Positions 8,295-18,412 are shown, counted from the stretch's first letter. The stretch is 64,000 nt of DNA from an uncultured Prevotellaceae bacterium (GCA_937898675.1 CALEJB010000055.1:1-64000), one strand, 5' to 3'. Notes: generated by a model from the sequence alone, not told the origin. Made by a program: numbers and translations.

Positions 8295-9281
8295 ATGAAT
8301 GTTGAAAAAGGATATGTCGATGCGCCCATCGAGGAAGGCATTGACCTAAAAGAAGAAATTCTTCGCCTCAAGAAGGAGCGCAATGCGGTGATCATGGCGC
8401 ACTATTATCAGCGTCCCGAGATTCAGGAGATTGCCGATTACATTGGCGACAGCCTTGCCTTGGCTCAGTTGGCGGCACAGACCGATGCGCCTGTCATTGT
8501 GCTGTGCGGTGTCCACTTCATGGGCGAAACGGCCAAGATATTGTGCCCCGACAAGACGGTGCTTGTGCCTGACCTGAGCGCGGGCTGCTCGCTGGCCGAC
8601 AGTTGCCCTGCCGACGAGTTTGAACAGTTTGTCAAGGAACATCCGGGCTATACCGTTGTTAGTTATGTCAACACCAGCGCTGCTGTCAAGGCGGTGACCG
8701 ATGTGGTGGTGACTTCGTCCAATGCCAAGGAGATTGTGGGTAGTCTGCCTGCTGACGAGAAAATCATCTTTGGCCCGGACCGTAATTTGGGCAAATATAT
8801 CAATTCAATTACGGGCCGCGAGATGCTGTTGTGGAATGGCGCATGCCATGTGCATGAAAAATTTAGCGTCAACAAACTGCTTGAACTCAAGAAAGCGCAT
8901 CAAGGCGCCAAGATTCTGGTTCATCCCGAGTGTCCCGAGGCAATTCGCCTGGTGGCCGATAAGGTTGGTTCCACTCAAGCATTGCTTAACTTTGCCGTTA
9001 ATGATGAGTGCAGGGAATTTATCGTGTGCACCGAGAGCGGCATTCTCTTTGAGATGCAGCGCAAGTGTCCCGAGAAAACTTTTATCCCTGCCTTGCCCGA
9101 TGACGACAAGCAATCGTGCAACGAGTGTGAATATATGAAATTGATCACGCTGGAAAAGTTGTATAATTCCCTTAAGTTTATGGCACCCGAAATCAATGTG
9201 GAAAAAGACATCGCCGAGCGCGCCGTCAGACCCATCCAGCGCATGCTCGACATTTCACGCAACCTGGGCATCATCAAGTAA
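8295..9281 (+). CDS. nadA: Quinolinate synthase NadA
   Basis: A 328-residue enzyme condensing iminoaspartate with dihydroxyacetone phosphate to quinolinate, the first committed pyridine-ring step of de novo NAD synthesis, in the cytosol. Visible family motifs: MAHYYQRPEIQEIADYIGDS (about 34-53), CGVHFMGETAKILCP, PDLSAGCSLADSC, LLWNGACHVHEKF and SCNECEYM. Cysteines at about 84, 184 and 275/278 are positioned to ligate the 4Fe-4S cluster. The length is normal for the shorter NadA class. leuS follows after 24 bp on the same strand and may be co-transcribed. No nadB or nadC is in view. Confidence 0.97.
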   Translation: MNVEKGYVDAPIEEGIDLKEEILRLKKERNAVIMAHYYQRPEIQEIADYIGDSLALAQLAAQTDAPVIVLCGVHFMGETAKILCPDKTVLVPDLSAGCSLADSCPADEFEQFVKEHPGYTVVSYVNTSAAVKAVTDVVVTSSNAKEIVGSLPADEKIIFGPDRNLGKYINSITGREMLLWNGACHVHEKFSVNKLLELKKAHQGAKILVHPECPEAIRLVADKVGSTQALLNFAVNDECREFIVCTESGILFEMQRKCPEKTFIPALPDDDKQSCNECEYMKLITLEKLYNSLKFMAPEINVEKDIAERAVRPIQRMLDISRNLGIIK

Positions 9282-9305
9282 AAACCAAAACAATACATTA
9301 TAGAA

Positions 9306-12077
9306 ATGGAATATAACTTTAACGAGATAGAGAAGAAGTGGCAACAGTATTGGCGCGAGAACAAGACCTATAAATGTGAGGTTGACAAGAGTCGCCCCAA
9401 GTTTTATGTGCTTGACATGTTCCCCTACCCCTCGGGCGCAGGCCTGCATGTGGGGCATCCCCTGGGATACATCGCCAGCGACATTTTTGCCCGCTACAAG
9501 CGCTTGCGCGGCTTCAATGTGCTGCATCCCATGGGCTATGACGCCTATGGCCTGCCCGCCGAACAGTACGCCATACAGACCGGTCAGCATCCCGAGGTGA
9601 CGACCGAGCAGAATATCAAGCGCTACCGCGAACAGTTGGACAAAATAGGTTTCTGCTATGACTGGAACCGTGAGGTGCGCACCTGTGACCCCAAGTACTA
9701 CAAGTGGACACAGTGGGCATTCCTGCAGATGTTCAAGAGTTATTACAACACGGCGCTTGACAAGGCCCGCCCCATCGAGGAACTCGTAGCCCACTTCGAG
9801 AAACACGGCACCGAGGGCTGCAACGCCCACACCGGCAGCAGCGACATTTTCACCGCCGAGCAGTGGAATGCCATGACACCCGCCCAGCAGAGCGAAACGC
9901 TGATGAACTACCGCATCGCCTACCGGGGCAATACGATGGTGAACTGGTGCGCCAAGTTGGGCACGGTACTCGCCAACGATGAGGTGAGCGAGGGCGTGTC
10001 AATCCGCGGCGGCTATCCCGTTGAGCAAAAAATGATGAGCCAGTGGTGCCTGCGCGTGTCGGCTTATGCCGGACGCCTGCTGCGTGACTTGGAAACGGTA
10101 GAATGGACCGATTCTATCAAGGAAACCCAGCGCAACTGGATTGGCTACAGCGAGGGTGCCGAAATGACGTTCAAGCTGGCTGACAGCGACAAGAGCCTGC
10201 TGATTTTTACCACGCGTGCCGACACCATTTTTGGCGTGACTTTTATGGTTTTGGCCCCTGAGAGCCTTTATGTAGAGGATGTTGTAACAGATGACCAGCG
10301 TTCCGCTGTCGATGCTTATCTCGACGAGGTGAAGCACAAGACCGAGCGTGAGCGCATGATTGAGAAGAAGGTGAGCGGCGTGTTCACCGGCAGTTATGCC
10401 GTCAATCCCATCACTGGAAAGAATATTCCCATCTACATCAGCGACTATGTGCTGGCTGGCTATGGTACGGGCGCCATCATGGCTGTTCCTGCTCACGACA
10501 GCCGCGACTATGCGTTTGCCAAGCACTTTGACTTGCCCATCATTCCGCTGATCGAAGGCGCCGACGTGAGCGAGGAGAGTTTTGACGCCAAGGAGGGTAT
10601 TATGGCCAACTCGTCGAACGAGCGCCTGCAACTCAATGGTCTGCAGGTCAAGGAAGCTATTGCCAAGACCAAGGAATATATTGAGCGCGAGGGTATTGGC
10701 CGTGTGAAGGTGAATTATCGCCTGCGTGATGCCATTTTCAGCCGTCAGCGCTATTGGGGCGAGCCGTTCCCCATCTATTATGACGGCGACAACCAGCCTC
10801 AGGCGCTCGATGAGAAAGAACTGCCGCTGCAGTTGCCCGAGGTAGACAAGTTCCTGCCCACCGAAACCGGTGAACCACCCCTTGGTCGCGCCAAGAATTG
10901 GGTGACTGCCGACGGTTATCCTCTGGAATTGTGCACCATGCCCGGTTTTGCAGGTTCGTCAGCCTACTATCTGCGCTATATGGACCCGCACAACGACGAG
11001 GCCCTCGTTTCGCAAGAGGCTGATGAATACTGGCGCCAGGTTGACTTGTATGTGGGCGGCACCGAGCATGCTACCGGCCACCTGATTTACAGCCGTTTCT
11101 GGAACAAGTTCTTGTATGACTACGGTTACGTTTGCGAGCCTGAGCCGTTCCGCAAACTCGTCAATCAGGGCATGATTCAGGGCCGCAGCAACTTTGTGTA
11201 CCGCATCAAGGATACCAACAAGTTTGTGTCGTTCAATCTCAAGAAAGACTATGACGTGACACCCATCCATGTGGATGTGAACATCGTTCATGCCGATGCA
11301 CTGGATATTGAGAAATTCCGCGCTTGGCGGCCCGAGTTCAGGGATGCCGAGTTCATCCTTGAAAACGGCAAGTACATCTGCGGCTGGGCCATCGAGAAGA
11401 TGTCCAAGTCGATGTTCAATGTTGTGAATCCTGATGATATTGTTGACAAGTATGGTGCTGATACGCTGCGCCTTTATGAGATGTTCCTGGGTCCCGTTGA
11501 AGCCAGCAAGCCGTGGGACACCAACGGCATTGACGGCGTGAACCGCTTCCTGAAGCGCCTGTGGGCACTGTTCTATAAGGGTGACAATATGCAGTTGACC
11601 GACGAGAAGGCGGCACCCGAGGCGCTGAAGTCGGTGCACAAACTCATCAAGAAGGTGACAGGCGATATTGAGACATTCAGTTACAACACATCGGTGGCTG
11701 CGTTCATGATTTGCGTCAACGAGTTGACCACCATGAAGTGCCATGCCCGTGAGGTGTTTGAGCCGCTCGTAGTGCTCCTTGCCCCGTTTGCCCCGCACAT
11801 CAGCGAGGAACTGTGGCATGTGCTCGGCCACGACACCACCGTGTGTGACGCCGAGTGGCCCCAGTGGAACGAGGAATACCTCAAGGAATCGACGGTGAAA
11901 TATACCGTGCTGTTCAACGGCAAGCCCCGCTACAACATTGAGGTGGCAGCAGGCACCGCCCAGGACGAGGTTCAGCGCATTGCCTTGACTGATGAAGGTG
12001 CGGCGCGTTGGCTCGACGGCAAGGAACCCAAAAAGGTGATTGTCGTGCCCAACAAAATTGTCAATGTGGTAGTATAA
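9306..12077 (+). CDS. leuS: Leucyl-tRNA synthetase
   Basis: A 923-residue class I aminoacyl-tRNA synthetase charging tRNA-Leu. The HIGH-type motif is HVGH at residues 48-51 in [17 protein letters not shown]; the KMSKS motif is at about 698-702 ([15 protein letters not shown]). Between them lies the CP1 editing domain with [20 protein letters not shown] (about 300-320) and [20 protein letters not shown]. The C-terminal anticodon-binding region ([16 protein letters not shown]) is complete. It is 24 bp downstream of nadA and ends at a strong terminator (12093-12135). Length and motif order are as expected for a bacterial LeuRS. Confidence 0.98.
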   Translation: MEYNFNEIEKKWQQYWRENKTYKCEVDKSRPKFYVLDMFPYPSGAGLHVGHPLGYIASDIFARYKRLRGFNVLHPMGYDAYGLPAEQYAIQTGQHPEVTTEQNIKRYREQLDKIGFCYDWNREVRTCDPKYYKWTQWAFLQMFKSYYNTALDKARPIEELVAHFEKHGTEGCNAHTGSSDIFTAEQWNAMTPAQQSETLMNYRIAYRGNTMVNWCAKLGTVLANDEVSEGVSIRGGYPVEQKMMSQWCLRVSAYAGRLLRDLETVEWTDSIKETQRNWIGYSEGAEMTFKLADSDKSLLIFTTRADTIFGVTFMVLAPESLYVEDVVTDDQRSAVDAYLDEVKHKTERERMIEKKVSGVFTGSYAVNPITGKNIPIYISDYVLAGYGTGAIMAVPAHDSRDYAFAKHFDLPIIPLIEGADVSEESFDAKEGIMANSSNERLQLNGLQVKEAIAKTKEYIEREGIGRVKVNYRLRDAIFSRQRYWGEPFPIYYDGDNQPQALDEKELPLQLPEVDKFLPTETGEPPLGRAKNWVTADGYPLELCTMPGFAGSSAYYLRYMDPHNDEALVSQEADEYWRQVDLYVGGTEHATGHLIYSRFWNKFLYDYGYVCEPEPFRKLVNQGMIQGRSNFVYRIKDTNKFVSFNLKKDYDVTPIHVDVNIVHADALDIEKFRAWRPEFRDAEFILENGKYICGWAIEKMSKSMFNVVNPDDIVDKYGADTLRLYEMFLGPVEASKPWDTNGIDGVNRFLKRLWALFYKGDNMQLTDEKAAPEALKSVHKLIKKVTGDIETFSYNTSVAAFMICVNELTTMKCHAREVFEPLVVLLAPFAPHISEELWHVLGHDTTVCDAEWPQWNEEYLKESTVKYTVLFNGKPRYNIEVAAGTAQDEVQRIALTDEGAARWLDGKEPKKVIVVPNKIVNVVV

Positions 12078-12092
12078 CCATATCAACCAACC

Positions 12093-12135
12093 ACGGCAAT
12101 AGACAACTTGTTTTGAGTTGCCTATTGCCGTTTTT
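12093..12135 (+). terminator. Rho-independent terminator after leuS
   Basis: Stem arms 12093-12107 and 12117-12131 (15 bp with one mismatch) are followed by a T-run (12131-12135). It separates leuS from rdgB. Confidence 0.85.
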
Positions 12136-12163
12136 AGGTAATAAAAAATACCCGTTATATTCG

Positions 12164-12766
12164 ATGGAATCGAGAAAAAAGATTGTTTTTGCGACCAATA
12201 ACGCGCACAAATTGTCCGAGTTGCGCCAGATGATTGGCGAGCATTACGAGGTGCTGGGCTTGGTCGACATAGGGTGCCACGAGGACATCCCCGAGACGGC
12301 GGACAACCTTGAGGGCAATGCCAAAATCAAGGCCCATTATGTCAAGGAACACTATGGCTATGACTGCTTCAGCGACGACACGGGGCTTGAAATCGACGCG
12401 CTCAATGGCGCTCCTGGCGTGCATTCGGCCCGTTTTGCCGGGCCAGGCCATGACAGCGAGGCCAACATCGACAAGGTGCTTGGCCTGCTTGACGGGTTGC
12501 CGATGGACCAGCGCACGGCCCGTTTCCGCACTGCCGTGGTGCTGCTGCAAGGCGCGGACGAGCAAATGTTTGAGGGAAAGGTCGAGGGCCGCATACTCAC
12601 CGAGCGCCACGGTGAAGGCGGATTCGGCTACGACAGCATTTTCCAGCCTGTTGAGGCCGACGGCCGCACCTTTGCTCAGATGTCAGGCGAGGAAAAGAAC
12701 AGCATCAGTCACCGCGGCCGTGCAGTTGCCCAATTGGTCAAGTTCCTGACCAGCCAGGAGGGGTAA
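12164..12766 (+). CDS. rdgB: Non-canonical purine NTP pyrophosphatase (RdgB/HAM1 family)
   Basis: A 200-residue house-cleaning enzyme that hydrolyses dITP, XTP and similar nucleotides to monophosphates, keeping deaminated purines out of DNA and RNA. Motifs: IVFATNNAHKLSELRQM at the N-terminus (nucleotide-binding NNxxK), FSDDTGLEIDALNGAPGVHS (catalytic Asp region), SARFAG, GEGGFGYDSIF and the C-terminal SHRGRA. An open frame extends upstream to 12008 through the leuS end and terminator, but the ATG at 12164 (MESRKKIVFATNN) gives the usual N-terminus and a normal length. Confidence 0.96.
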   Translation: MESRKKIVFATNNAHKLSELRQMIGEHYEVLGLVDIGCHEDIPETADNLEGNAKIKAHYVKEHYGYDCFSDDTGLEIDALNGAPGVHSARFAGPGHDSEANIDKVLGLLDGLPMDQRTARFRTAVVLLQGADEQMFEGKVEGRILTERHGEGGFGYDSIFQPVEADGRTFAQMSGEEKNSISHRGRAVAQLVKFLTSQEG

Positions 12767-12775
12767 ATTCAAGAT

Positions 12776-14071
12776 TTATATGCAGAACACCGCATACAAC
12801 GGTACTGCCTTGATGCCGTTGGCGAGACCGAAGTTTCCAGTTGAAATTCTCATTGCAAGATTGCAATTATATTTTTTGCGGAACATATCCATACTTCTTG
12901 CCCTGGTGTGCCTTCCGCTCTTTACTTCAAGGGGAATTACCTGTTCGCCCATCTGGAGGACAAAGTCAAGTTCACCCCTGTTGTCGTTGCGCCAATAGTA
13001 CAGGCTGTGCCCGTTGGCTGTAAGCGCTTGTGCCACATAACTTTCGACCAGTCCACCCATAAATGTGTTGTCATCGGCAATCGGTGACAATAGCATGCTG
13101 CTTGGCATTTCAGACTTGAGTGTCAGCAGGCCAATGTCACTCATATAGAGTTTAAAATCAGGAAGATCGGCATAGACCGACAGCGGCAGATGGCCGTGGT
13201 CAACTTTTTGGCATTTGAGTGCTATGCCTGAATACAGCAGCCAATCGATTGATTCACCATAAATGCTCGCCGACCCGCCGCGTTGCACTACTTTGTATTG
13301 GAATTTCTTGTTTTCCTTGGCCATTTGCGCGGGCAGGGAATTATAGCACGCCCTCACTTTGACCGTAGTGGTTGGCATGGCATATTTTGCCATATCGGCG
13401 ACATATTGGTTGAGGATATATTGCTGCTGCTCGGTCGCATCAAGGATGCTGTTGCTTTCAACATAAGCATTGACGGCGGCCGGCATTCCGCCGATGACGA
13501 GATATTTCCTGTACCACTCCAGTGCGGCATTGTGCAGCATTTTGGGCATCACCTCGTTGCTGTCATAGTGCTGGCGAATAGTATCGGCCAGCGACTTTTC
13601 CCCTTGTGCCCACAGGAATTCCTCAAAATCAAGCGGAAAGAGCGTCATCTCGTCCACATTGCCTACAGGAAATGAGTATTTCTCGTGGTGCAGCGCCACG
13701 CCAAGCAGGCTACCGGCGGCTACGATGTGATGTTCCGGGGCCTCTTCCCTAAAGGCTTTAAGTGAAGCCAGTGCACGTTCACAGGCCTGTATTTCGTCAA
13801 GGATAATCAGTGTTTTGCCGTTGATGGCCTTAATGCCCGATAGTGCCTCAATATATTCAACCATGCGGTGTGGCCCAGCGTCCTCTTCAAAGATGGCCCT
13901 TGCCTGCCGGTTGCTCTCCAGATTGATGTGGATATATTGGTCATAACAGGTGCGGCCGAATTCCTTCAACAGATAGGTTTTGCCTACTTGTCGCGCCCCG
14001 TTCACCAGCAGCGGCATCCGGTTCTTCTTCTCTTTCCAGGCTTTAAGCCTCTCGGTCAATTTTCGCTCCAT
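12776..14071 (-). CDS. AAA ATPase with DUF4143 domain
   Basis: A 431-residue protein of the widespread AAA_14/DUF4143 family. Walker A is GARQVGKT (25-32); Walker B is LIILDEIQ (about 88-95), followed by the sensor-like IVAAGSLLGVALH. The central part has the family signature FPLDFEEFLWAQ and IGGMPAAVNAYVE. The C-terminus has a PD-(D/E)xK-like pattern, RGELDFVLQMGEQVIPLEVKSG (split here as RGELDFVLQ and IPLEVKSG). Function of the family is unresolved; defence or mobile-element roles have been suggested. It stands alone, converging on rdgB, and is preceded by two unusual hairpins (14092-14129 and 14205-14248). Confidence 0.93.
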   Translation of the reverse strand: MERKLTERLKAWKEKKNRMPLLVNGARQVGKTYLLKEFGRTCYDQYIHINLESNRQARAIFEEDAGPHRMVEYIEALSGIKAINGKTLIILDEIQACERALASLKAFREEAPEHHIVAAGSLLGVALHHEKYSFPVGNVDEMTLFPLDFEEFLWAQGEKSLADTIRQHYDSNEVMPKMLHNAALEWYRKYLVIGGMPAAVNAYVESNSILDATEQQQYILNQYVADMAKYAMPTTTVKVRACYNSLPAQMAKENKKFQYKVVQRGGSASIYGESIDWLLYSGIALKCQKVDHGHLPLSVYADLPDFKLYMSDIGLLTLKSEMPSSMLLSPIADDNTFMGGLVESYVAQALTANGHSLYYWRNDNRGELDFVLQMGEQVIPLEVKSGRHTRARSMDMFRKKYNCNLAMRISTGNFGLANGIKAVPLYAVFCI

Positions 14072-14091
14072 ATCCCTTGATTTTGATTTTT

Positions 14092-14129
14092 AGTGCGGAA
14101 AAATCAAAATTTTCATACTTTTCCGCACT
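14092..14129. repeat. Inverted repeat just upstream of the DUF4143 ATPase start
   Basis: Perfect 11-bp arms (14092-14102, AGTGCGGAAAA, and 14119-14129) around a 16-nt spacer, ending 20 bp before the ATPase ATG. It shares the core AGTGCnGAAAAATCA with the repeat at 14205-14248, so it is a candidate operator or 5'-leader structure. Confidence 0.7.
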
Positions 14130-14204
14130 TAATTGTCGTTTTTTCACAGGCAAAGGTATGGAAAAAACGGCACCTGACACAAGAATTCGGGATAAAAATG
14201 ATTT

Positions 14205-14248
14205 TTTAGTGCTGAAAAATCAGAATTTTTAGATTTTTCAGCACTAAA
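14205..14248. repeat. Perfect 17-bp inverted repeat, sister of the 14092 repeat
   Basis: Arms 14205-14221 (TTTAGTGCTGAAAAATC) and 14232-14248 are exact reverse complements with a 10-nt loop. It lies 34 bp past the stop of the lipoprotein gene at 14283, so it could serve as that gene's terminator. Its sequence similarity to the repeat beside the ATPase start points to a shared origin or a binding protein. Confidence 0.75.
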
Positions 14249-14282
14249 TTGTCAAATTTGGGGCATTTGAAGAGGAGTAGAA

Positions 14283-15014
14283 TTACTTGTAGAAAGTAAT
14301 CCAGTTGGTGCAGTATTTTGACTTGCTGGCGGGAGGATGAATCTCATGCACCGTGCCATCGGTGTCGCGCCACCACGAGTGGTTCCAGCCGGCACCCATG
14401 TCCATGTAGAGCGCATAACGCGGTGCAAAGTCCTCTAACATAGCCACAAACTCATCGTAGGACACAGCCTGGCGCGAGTCGGCGATGCACAGGCGGCCAT
14501 CCTTCTCGCACAGGGCGCGGTACTCATTCACGCCGCTGCGCCACAACGGATGCACGCTCTCGCCGCCATAGATGATAATGGCCTGGCCAAATCCCATTCC
14601 CCCACCCTGCGCGGCGCGGTCCAGCATCGCGCTGTAGTCGCCGCGGACAAATTCCCACTGGCCGTTGTAGAACGCAAACGCGCCGCTGTTGTCCTTGCAC
14701 TGGGCTCCCGCATAGCGCTTGCCGCCGCTCACATGGTCGCCGTCGATGTTGGTGTGGGCGAATGCGTCAAGCAGTTCGTGGGTGAATGCCGCCTCGGCGC
14801 AAAAGATGATGCTTTTGTCCTGCTTGGACGGCATGGTGCCGCACACGAGGCCGATGCGCGTGAATTGCGGATAATAGACATTGAGTCCGGCGACAGCGGT
14901 GTCGATGGACACGGCAGATGAACTATGGGCAGTCATGTGGCGGTTGGTTGAGCAGGCACACAGCATCAGCAGTGCGCCCGTTATGGGTAAAATTATGCGA
15001 TGAAATCGGCTCAT
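14283..15014 (-). CDS. Lipoprotein, possibly phosphodiester-glycosidase-like
   Basis: A 243-residue predicted lipoprotein (LCAC, lipidated Cys at 21). The body has features I associate with the NAGPA/phosphodiester glycosidase fold: [17 protein letters not shown], a glycine-rich [31 protein letters not shown], then [16 protein letters not shown] near the C-terminus. That family removes GlcNAc from phosphodiester-linked glycans. The resemblance is weak, so the function is tentative. Its start overlaps the lgt stop by 4 bp (ATGA), indicating translational coupling to the enzyme that lipidates lipoproteins. Confidence 0.7.
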   Translation of the reverse strand: MSRFHRIILPITGALLMLCACSTNRHMTAHSSSAVSIDTAVAGLNVYYPQFTRIGLVCGTMPSKQDKSIIFCAEAAFTHELLDAFAHTNIDGDHVSGGKRYAGAQCKDNSGAFAFYNGQWEFVRGDYSAMLDRAAQGGGMGFGQAIIIYGGESVHPLWRSGVNEYRALCEKDGRLCIADSRQAVSYDEFVAMLEDFAPRYALYMDMGAGWNHSWWRDTDGTVHEIHPPASKSKYCTNWITFYK

Positions 15015-15892
15015 TTCTTCTTTTTGTCGGCATCGGCAAAGCGGTCAGGGTACTCCAGCGGCACGCGCGGGCGGCGCATGGCGCGGATGATGAGCCAGAT
15101 GCCCAGCACGATGAACGGCAGGCTCAGCAGTTGGCCCATGTCAAGGCCGATGGCGTCGCGCATGGCGATTTCCCATGGCTCCTGCACATTTTTGATAAAC
15201 TCAATGAGGAAGCGCGGAATGAAGATACCCAGCATGAACACGCCAAAGATGAGTCCCTCGCGTTCCTGGGCGCGGTAGCGCCAGTACATCACCAGGCACA
15301 CGGCAAAGATGAACAGGTAGCACAGGGCCTCATAAATCTGCGTGGGGTGGCTCGGGGCCGAGAATATCGGTTCGCCGCCCTGCATCCACTGGTGCAGGTT
15401 GGTTACAAACTTGAATCCCCACGGCATTGTGGTCTCGCTGCCGTAGATCTCGTGGTTGAACAGGTTGCCGATGCGGATGAGTGCGGCGACAAATCCCACA
15501 GGCACCACCAGGCGGTCGAGCGTCCACAGCATGGGCTTGCGCGTCACCCAGCGGCTGTACAGCCAAATGGCGATGAGGATGCCGATGACACCGCCGTGGC
15601 TCGCCAGGCCGCCCTCCCATATCTTGGGGATGTCGGACAGATGCTGCGAGTAGTAGCCCCAGTCGTAGAAAAAGACATGCCCCAGCCGGGCGCCCACGAC
15701 CGTTGCCACCACCACATAGACAAACAGTTGTCCCACCCAACTCTCGCGGGCGCCCTCGTGGCGGAAGATGCGGTTGACGATTTCATAGCCCACGATAAAC
15801 CCGATGGCAAACATGAGCCCGTACCAGCGCACGGTGACAAAGCCTTCAAACATGTTGGGGCTCGCGGTCCAAGTGACAGAATTCAGTATCAT
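15011..15892 (-). CDS. lgt: Prolipoprotein diacylglyceryl transferase
   Basis: A 293-residue inner-membrane enzyme that transfers diacylglycerol from phosphatidylglycerol to the lipobox cysteine, the first step of lipoprotein maturation. Motifs: [18 protein letters not shown] (first membrane segment), [27 protein letters not shown] (with the essential His), the Lgt signature [15 protein letters not shown] and the C-terminal [18 protein letters not shown]. An open frame extends upstream to 16390 antisense to obgE, but the ATG at 15892 gives the normal N-terminus. A minus-strand TACCTTTG box at 15935-15928 gives a leader of roughly 30 nt. The many lipoproteins in this window are its substrates. 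Confidence 0.96.
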   Translation of the reverse strand: MILNSVTWTASPNMFEGFVTVRWYGLMFAIGFIVGYEIVNRIFRHEGARESWVGQLFVYVVVATVVGARLGHVFFYDWGYYSQHLSDIPKIWEGGLASHGGVIGILIAIWLYSRWVTRKPMLWTLDRLVVPVGFVAALIRIGNLFNHEIYGSETTMPWGFKFVTNLHQWMQGGEPIFSAPSHPTQIYEALCYLFIFAVCLVMYWRYRAQEREGLIFGVFMLGIFIPRFLIEFIKNVQEPWEIAMRDAIGLDMGQLLSLPFIVLGIWLIIRAMRRPRVPLEYPDRFADADKKKK

Positions 15893-15927
15893 AGCATTAT
15901 CGTTGTTTTTGTGTCGCTTAATGATGG

Positions 15928-15965
15928 CAAAGGTAGTGATTTTTCCCAAAAACTTGCTACCTTTG
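15928..15965. promoter_or_regulatory. Divergent -7 promoter elements between lgt and obgE
   Basis: TACCTTTG occurs on the minus strand (15935-15928, toward lgt) and on the plus strand (15958-15965, toward obgE). Both match TAnnTTTG. Clear -33 TTTG partners at the usual spacing are not seen. Confidence 0.5.
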
Positions 15966-15994
15966 CAGCCAAAATAAAAAATCACCACGACATT

Positions 15995-17221
15995 ATGGCT
16001 GAAAGCAATTTTATCGACTATGTGAAAATCCTGTGCCGCAGTGGCAAGGGCGGCGCCGGATCGGCTCACCTTCACCGCGCCAAGTATGTGCCCAAGGGCG
16101 GTCCCGACGGCGGCGACGGCGGCCGCGGCGGCCACATATATCTGAAAGGCAACCGCAACTTGTGGACGCTCATCCACCTCAAGTACCAGCGCCACGTGTT
16201 CGCCACCGACGGACAGGCCGGCAGCGAGAACCAGTGTACCGGCAAGGACGGCGAGGACCGCACCATCGAGGTGCCTTGCGGCACGGCGGTGTATGACGCC
16301 GAGACGGGCGAATTCCTGTGCGACGTGACGCAGGACGGGCAGGTGGTGCGCCTGCTGCGCGGCGGCCGCGGCGGCCTGGGCAACCAGCACTTCAAGACGG
16401 CGACGCGCCAGACTCCGCGTTTTGCCCAGCCGGGCGAGCGCGGCATCGAAAAGGCCGTTATCCTCGAACTCAAGCTGCTGGCCGACGTGGGCCTCGTGGG
16501 ATTTCCCAACGCGGGCAAATCAACGCTGCTGAGCGTGATTTCGGCCGCCAAGCCCAAGATTGCCAATTACCCCTTCACCACCCTCGAACCCAATCTGGGC
16601 ATCGTGTCCTACCGCAGCATGCAGTCGTTTGTCATGGCCGACATCCCCGGCATCATCGAGGGTGCCAGCGAGGGCAAGGGACTGGGACTGCGCTTCTTGC
16701 GCCACATCGAGCGCAACGCGGTGCTGCTGTTCATGGTGCCTGCCGACAGCGACGACATCCGCAAGGAGTACGACATCCTGTGCCACGAGTTGGAGACCTT
16801 TAACCCCGACCTGGTCGAGAAACCCCGCGTGCTCGCCATCACCAAGTGCGACATGCTTGACAACGAACTCATCGAGCAGATGCGCCCCGAGGTGCCCGAC
16901 GAGGTGCCCAGCGTGTTCATCTCGAGCGTGGCGCAGATGGGCCTCACCGAACTCAAAGACCTGCTGTGGCGCACCATCAACGACGAGCGCAACCGCATTC
17001 CCGAGACGCTCACTCAGCACGACCTTGACGACCGCCACCGCGAGCGTGCCGAGGACGAGTTCATCTTTGGCGCCGAGGACGACGAGCCCGACGAGGCCCC
17101 CGACGCCGGCGGCAAGATGGTGGATTCGGGCAGTAAGCAGTGGAGCGACGAATACTGGGCCGAGGAATATGAGGACAAGGACAAGGACTTCCAGGTCGTG
17201 AGCGACCCCGACGAGGAGTGA
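15995..17221 (+). CDS. obgE: Obg-family GTPase CgtA
   Basis: A 408-residue GTPase that binds the 50S ribosomal subunit and is needed for ribosome maturation and stress control. The glycine-rich Obg domain fills residues 1-158 ([29 protein letters not shown]). The G domain begins with GFPNAGKS (169-176, P-loop), then switch [29 protein letters not shown] (G3), TKCD (G4) and SVAQMG near G5. No OCT domain is present; the C-terminus is a short acidic tail ([10 protein letters not shown]), as is common in Bacteroidota. The ATG at 15995 ([12 protein letters not shown]) matches the family; the open frame further upstream is antisense to lgt. The NERD pseudogene starts 4 bp after its stop. Confidence 0.97.
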   Translation: MAESNFIDYVKILCRSGKGGAGSAHLHRAKYVPKGGPDGGDGGRGGHIYLKGNRNLWTLIHLKYQRHVFATDGQAGSENQCTGKDGEDRTIEVPCGTAVYDAETGEFLCDVTQDGQVVRLLRGGRGGLGNQHFKTATRQTPRFAQPGERGIEKAVILELKLLADVGLVGFPNAGKSTLLSVISAAKPKIANYPFTTLEPNLGIVSYRSMQSFVMADIPGIIEGASEGKGLGLRFLRHIERNAVLLFMVPADSDDIRKEYDILCHELETFNPDLVEKPRVLAITKCDMLDNELIEQMRPEVPDEVPSVFISSVAQMGLTELKDLLWRTINDERNRIPETLTQHDLDDRHRERAEDEFIFGAEDDEPDEAPDAGGKMVDSGSKQWSDEYWAEEYEDKDKDFQVVSDPDEE

Positions 17222-17225
17222 TTGC

Positions 17226-17991
17226 ATGGGTGCCTTTTATGGTATATTGATAGCCGTTGTAATAATTGCAATAATTGTTCTTCTTGCCATAAATGGGCCA
17301 AACATCAAGGGATATTTTGGCGAGAAGAAATCAAGCGCCATGTTGCTGTTGCTCAACAAAAACGACTATCACATCTTCAATAATATAATACTTAAGACAT
17401 GTTGGGGAACAACGCAGATCGACCATATTGTTGTTTCACAATATGGCATTTTTGTGATTGAAACAAAAAACTATAAAGGCATTATCACCGGTGGTGCCAA
17501 TAGTGGAAACTGGACACTGGACACAGAATATATGGGGGAATAAATAGAGTTTATCCAATCCTATTCGGCAAAACAATGGCCACATCATAGCATTGAAGGA
17601 ACTACTCCCCAATTATGCGAGCAATCATTTTGTTTCAATCATCGCATTTTCATCGTCTGCCACACTGCGCATAAAAGGAGACGGCAAAACTCATGTTGGA
17701 TATATTCCAGGACTATGCAAAACGATAAAGCGATATGACGCGGTTGTGTTTGACAGCGAGCAAGTTGAGGAATTGTGTAGTTCAATAATCGACGCAAACA
17801 TTGATGACAAGTCAGAACGAAAATCTCACAAACAAAACGTTAGACAGCATGTCGATGCTGTGCAGAGCAAGATAAAAGCAGGGATTTGTCCTCGATGTAG
17901 CGGAACATTGGTTCTTCGTTTGGGAAAGTATGGAAAGTTTTATGGCTGCTCCAACTATCCTAAATGCAAGTTCACTCAAAAAGTAGATTGA
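17226..17991 (+). pseudogene. NERD-domain membrane protein with C-terminal zinc ribbon, frameshifted and with an in-frame TAG
   Basis: The first part (17226-17540) encodes one N-terminal membrane helix (FYGILIAVVIIAIIVLLAI) and most of a NERD domain (TTQIDHIVVSQYGIFVIETK). The frame stops at TAA 17541-17543. The continuation lies in another frame: removing one G from the G5 run at 17534-17538 reads straight on into NK, then TAG (17545-17547), then SLSNPIRQNNGHIIALKELL, the usual rest of a NERD domain. It ends with a topoisomerase-type zinc ribbon (CPRCSGTLVL, YGCSNYPKC). Two lesions within 14 bp argue for a real pseudogene, although a single homopolymer error plus TAG is possible. NERD proteins are thought to be nuclease-related; the role is unknown. 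Confidence 0.8.
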
Positions 17992-18020
17992 GCTAACATT
18001 AGTGAAATAGAGCAGTGAGA

Positions 18021-18317
18021 TTACTGCTCTGTCCCCTCTTCGTTGAATGGGGGTGGAGTTTGAGGCTGCGCTTGGTGTTGTTGTCGGTATTGTTCCTCAA
18101 GCTGCATGCGGTACTCCGTTTCCTATTTGATGCGTTTCATTCTTTGTTTCTCGGTCTCTCCGCCAAAGATAGCGGCAACGATGAATCCAAACAACGGATT
18201 AATAAAGATGCTTAACAGGAAAAATCCCCAAAAACTGCGTCCATGTCTTTTGGCATACCTGCCTACCAGCCAGCACAGAAAGAGATAGAATGCAAAAAAG
18301 GCAATAGCCAGACACAT
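18021..18317 (-). pseudogene. Small two-helix membrane protein interrupted by an in-frame TAG
   Basis: From the ATG at 18317 there are 64 residues with two membrane helices (CLAIAFFAFYLFLCWLVG; WGFFLLSIFINPLFGFIVAA) and a basic segment ending KQRMKRIK at TAG 18125-18123. The same frame stays open after the TAG for 33 codons of clearly protein-like sequence (ETEYRMQLEEQYRQQHQAQ, then a Pro-rich end NEEGTEQ) up to TAA at 18021. It therefore looks like a roughly 98-residue protein with a CAG-to-TAG change. The frame is also open upstream of 18317 toward the kinase stop, so the true start is unsure. Function unknown. The 64-residue product alone could still be made. Confidence 0.6.
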
Positions 18318-18412
18318 GCCTAACGTGCCATCTATCGCTGAGTCGTTGCCATAGTGTGCAGTAATACCATAATAATTGCTTGAATTATTTCTTCTTAACT
18401 TCTCTTTGCGCC

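Noticed and set aside
14918..15994. Upstream extension of the obgE frame
   Set aside because: It runs antisense to lgt and has no family similarity; ATG 15995 gives the expected Obg N-terminus.
17534..18125. Genome-wide TAG recoding
   Set aside because: Two adjacent genes only. One TAG replaces what is usually Tyr and the other probably Gln, so no single reassignment explains both; no suppressor tRNA is in the window. Kept only as a check.
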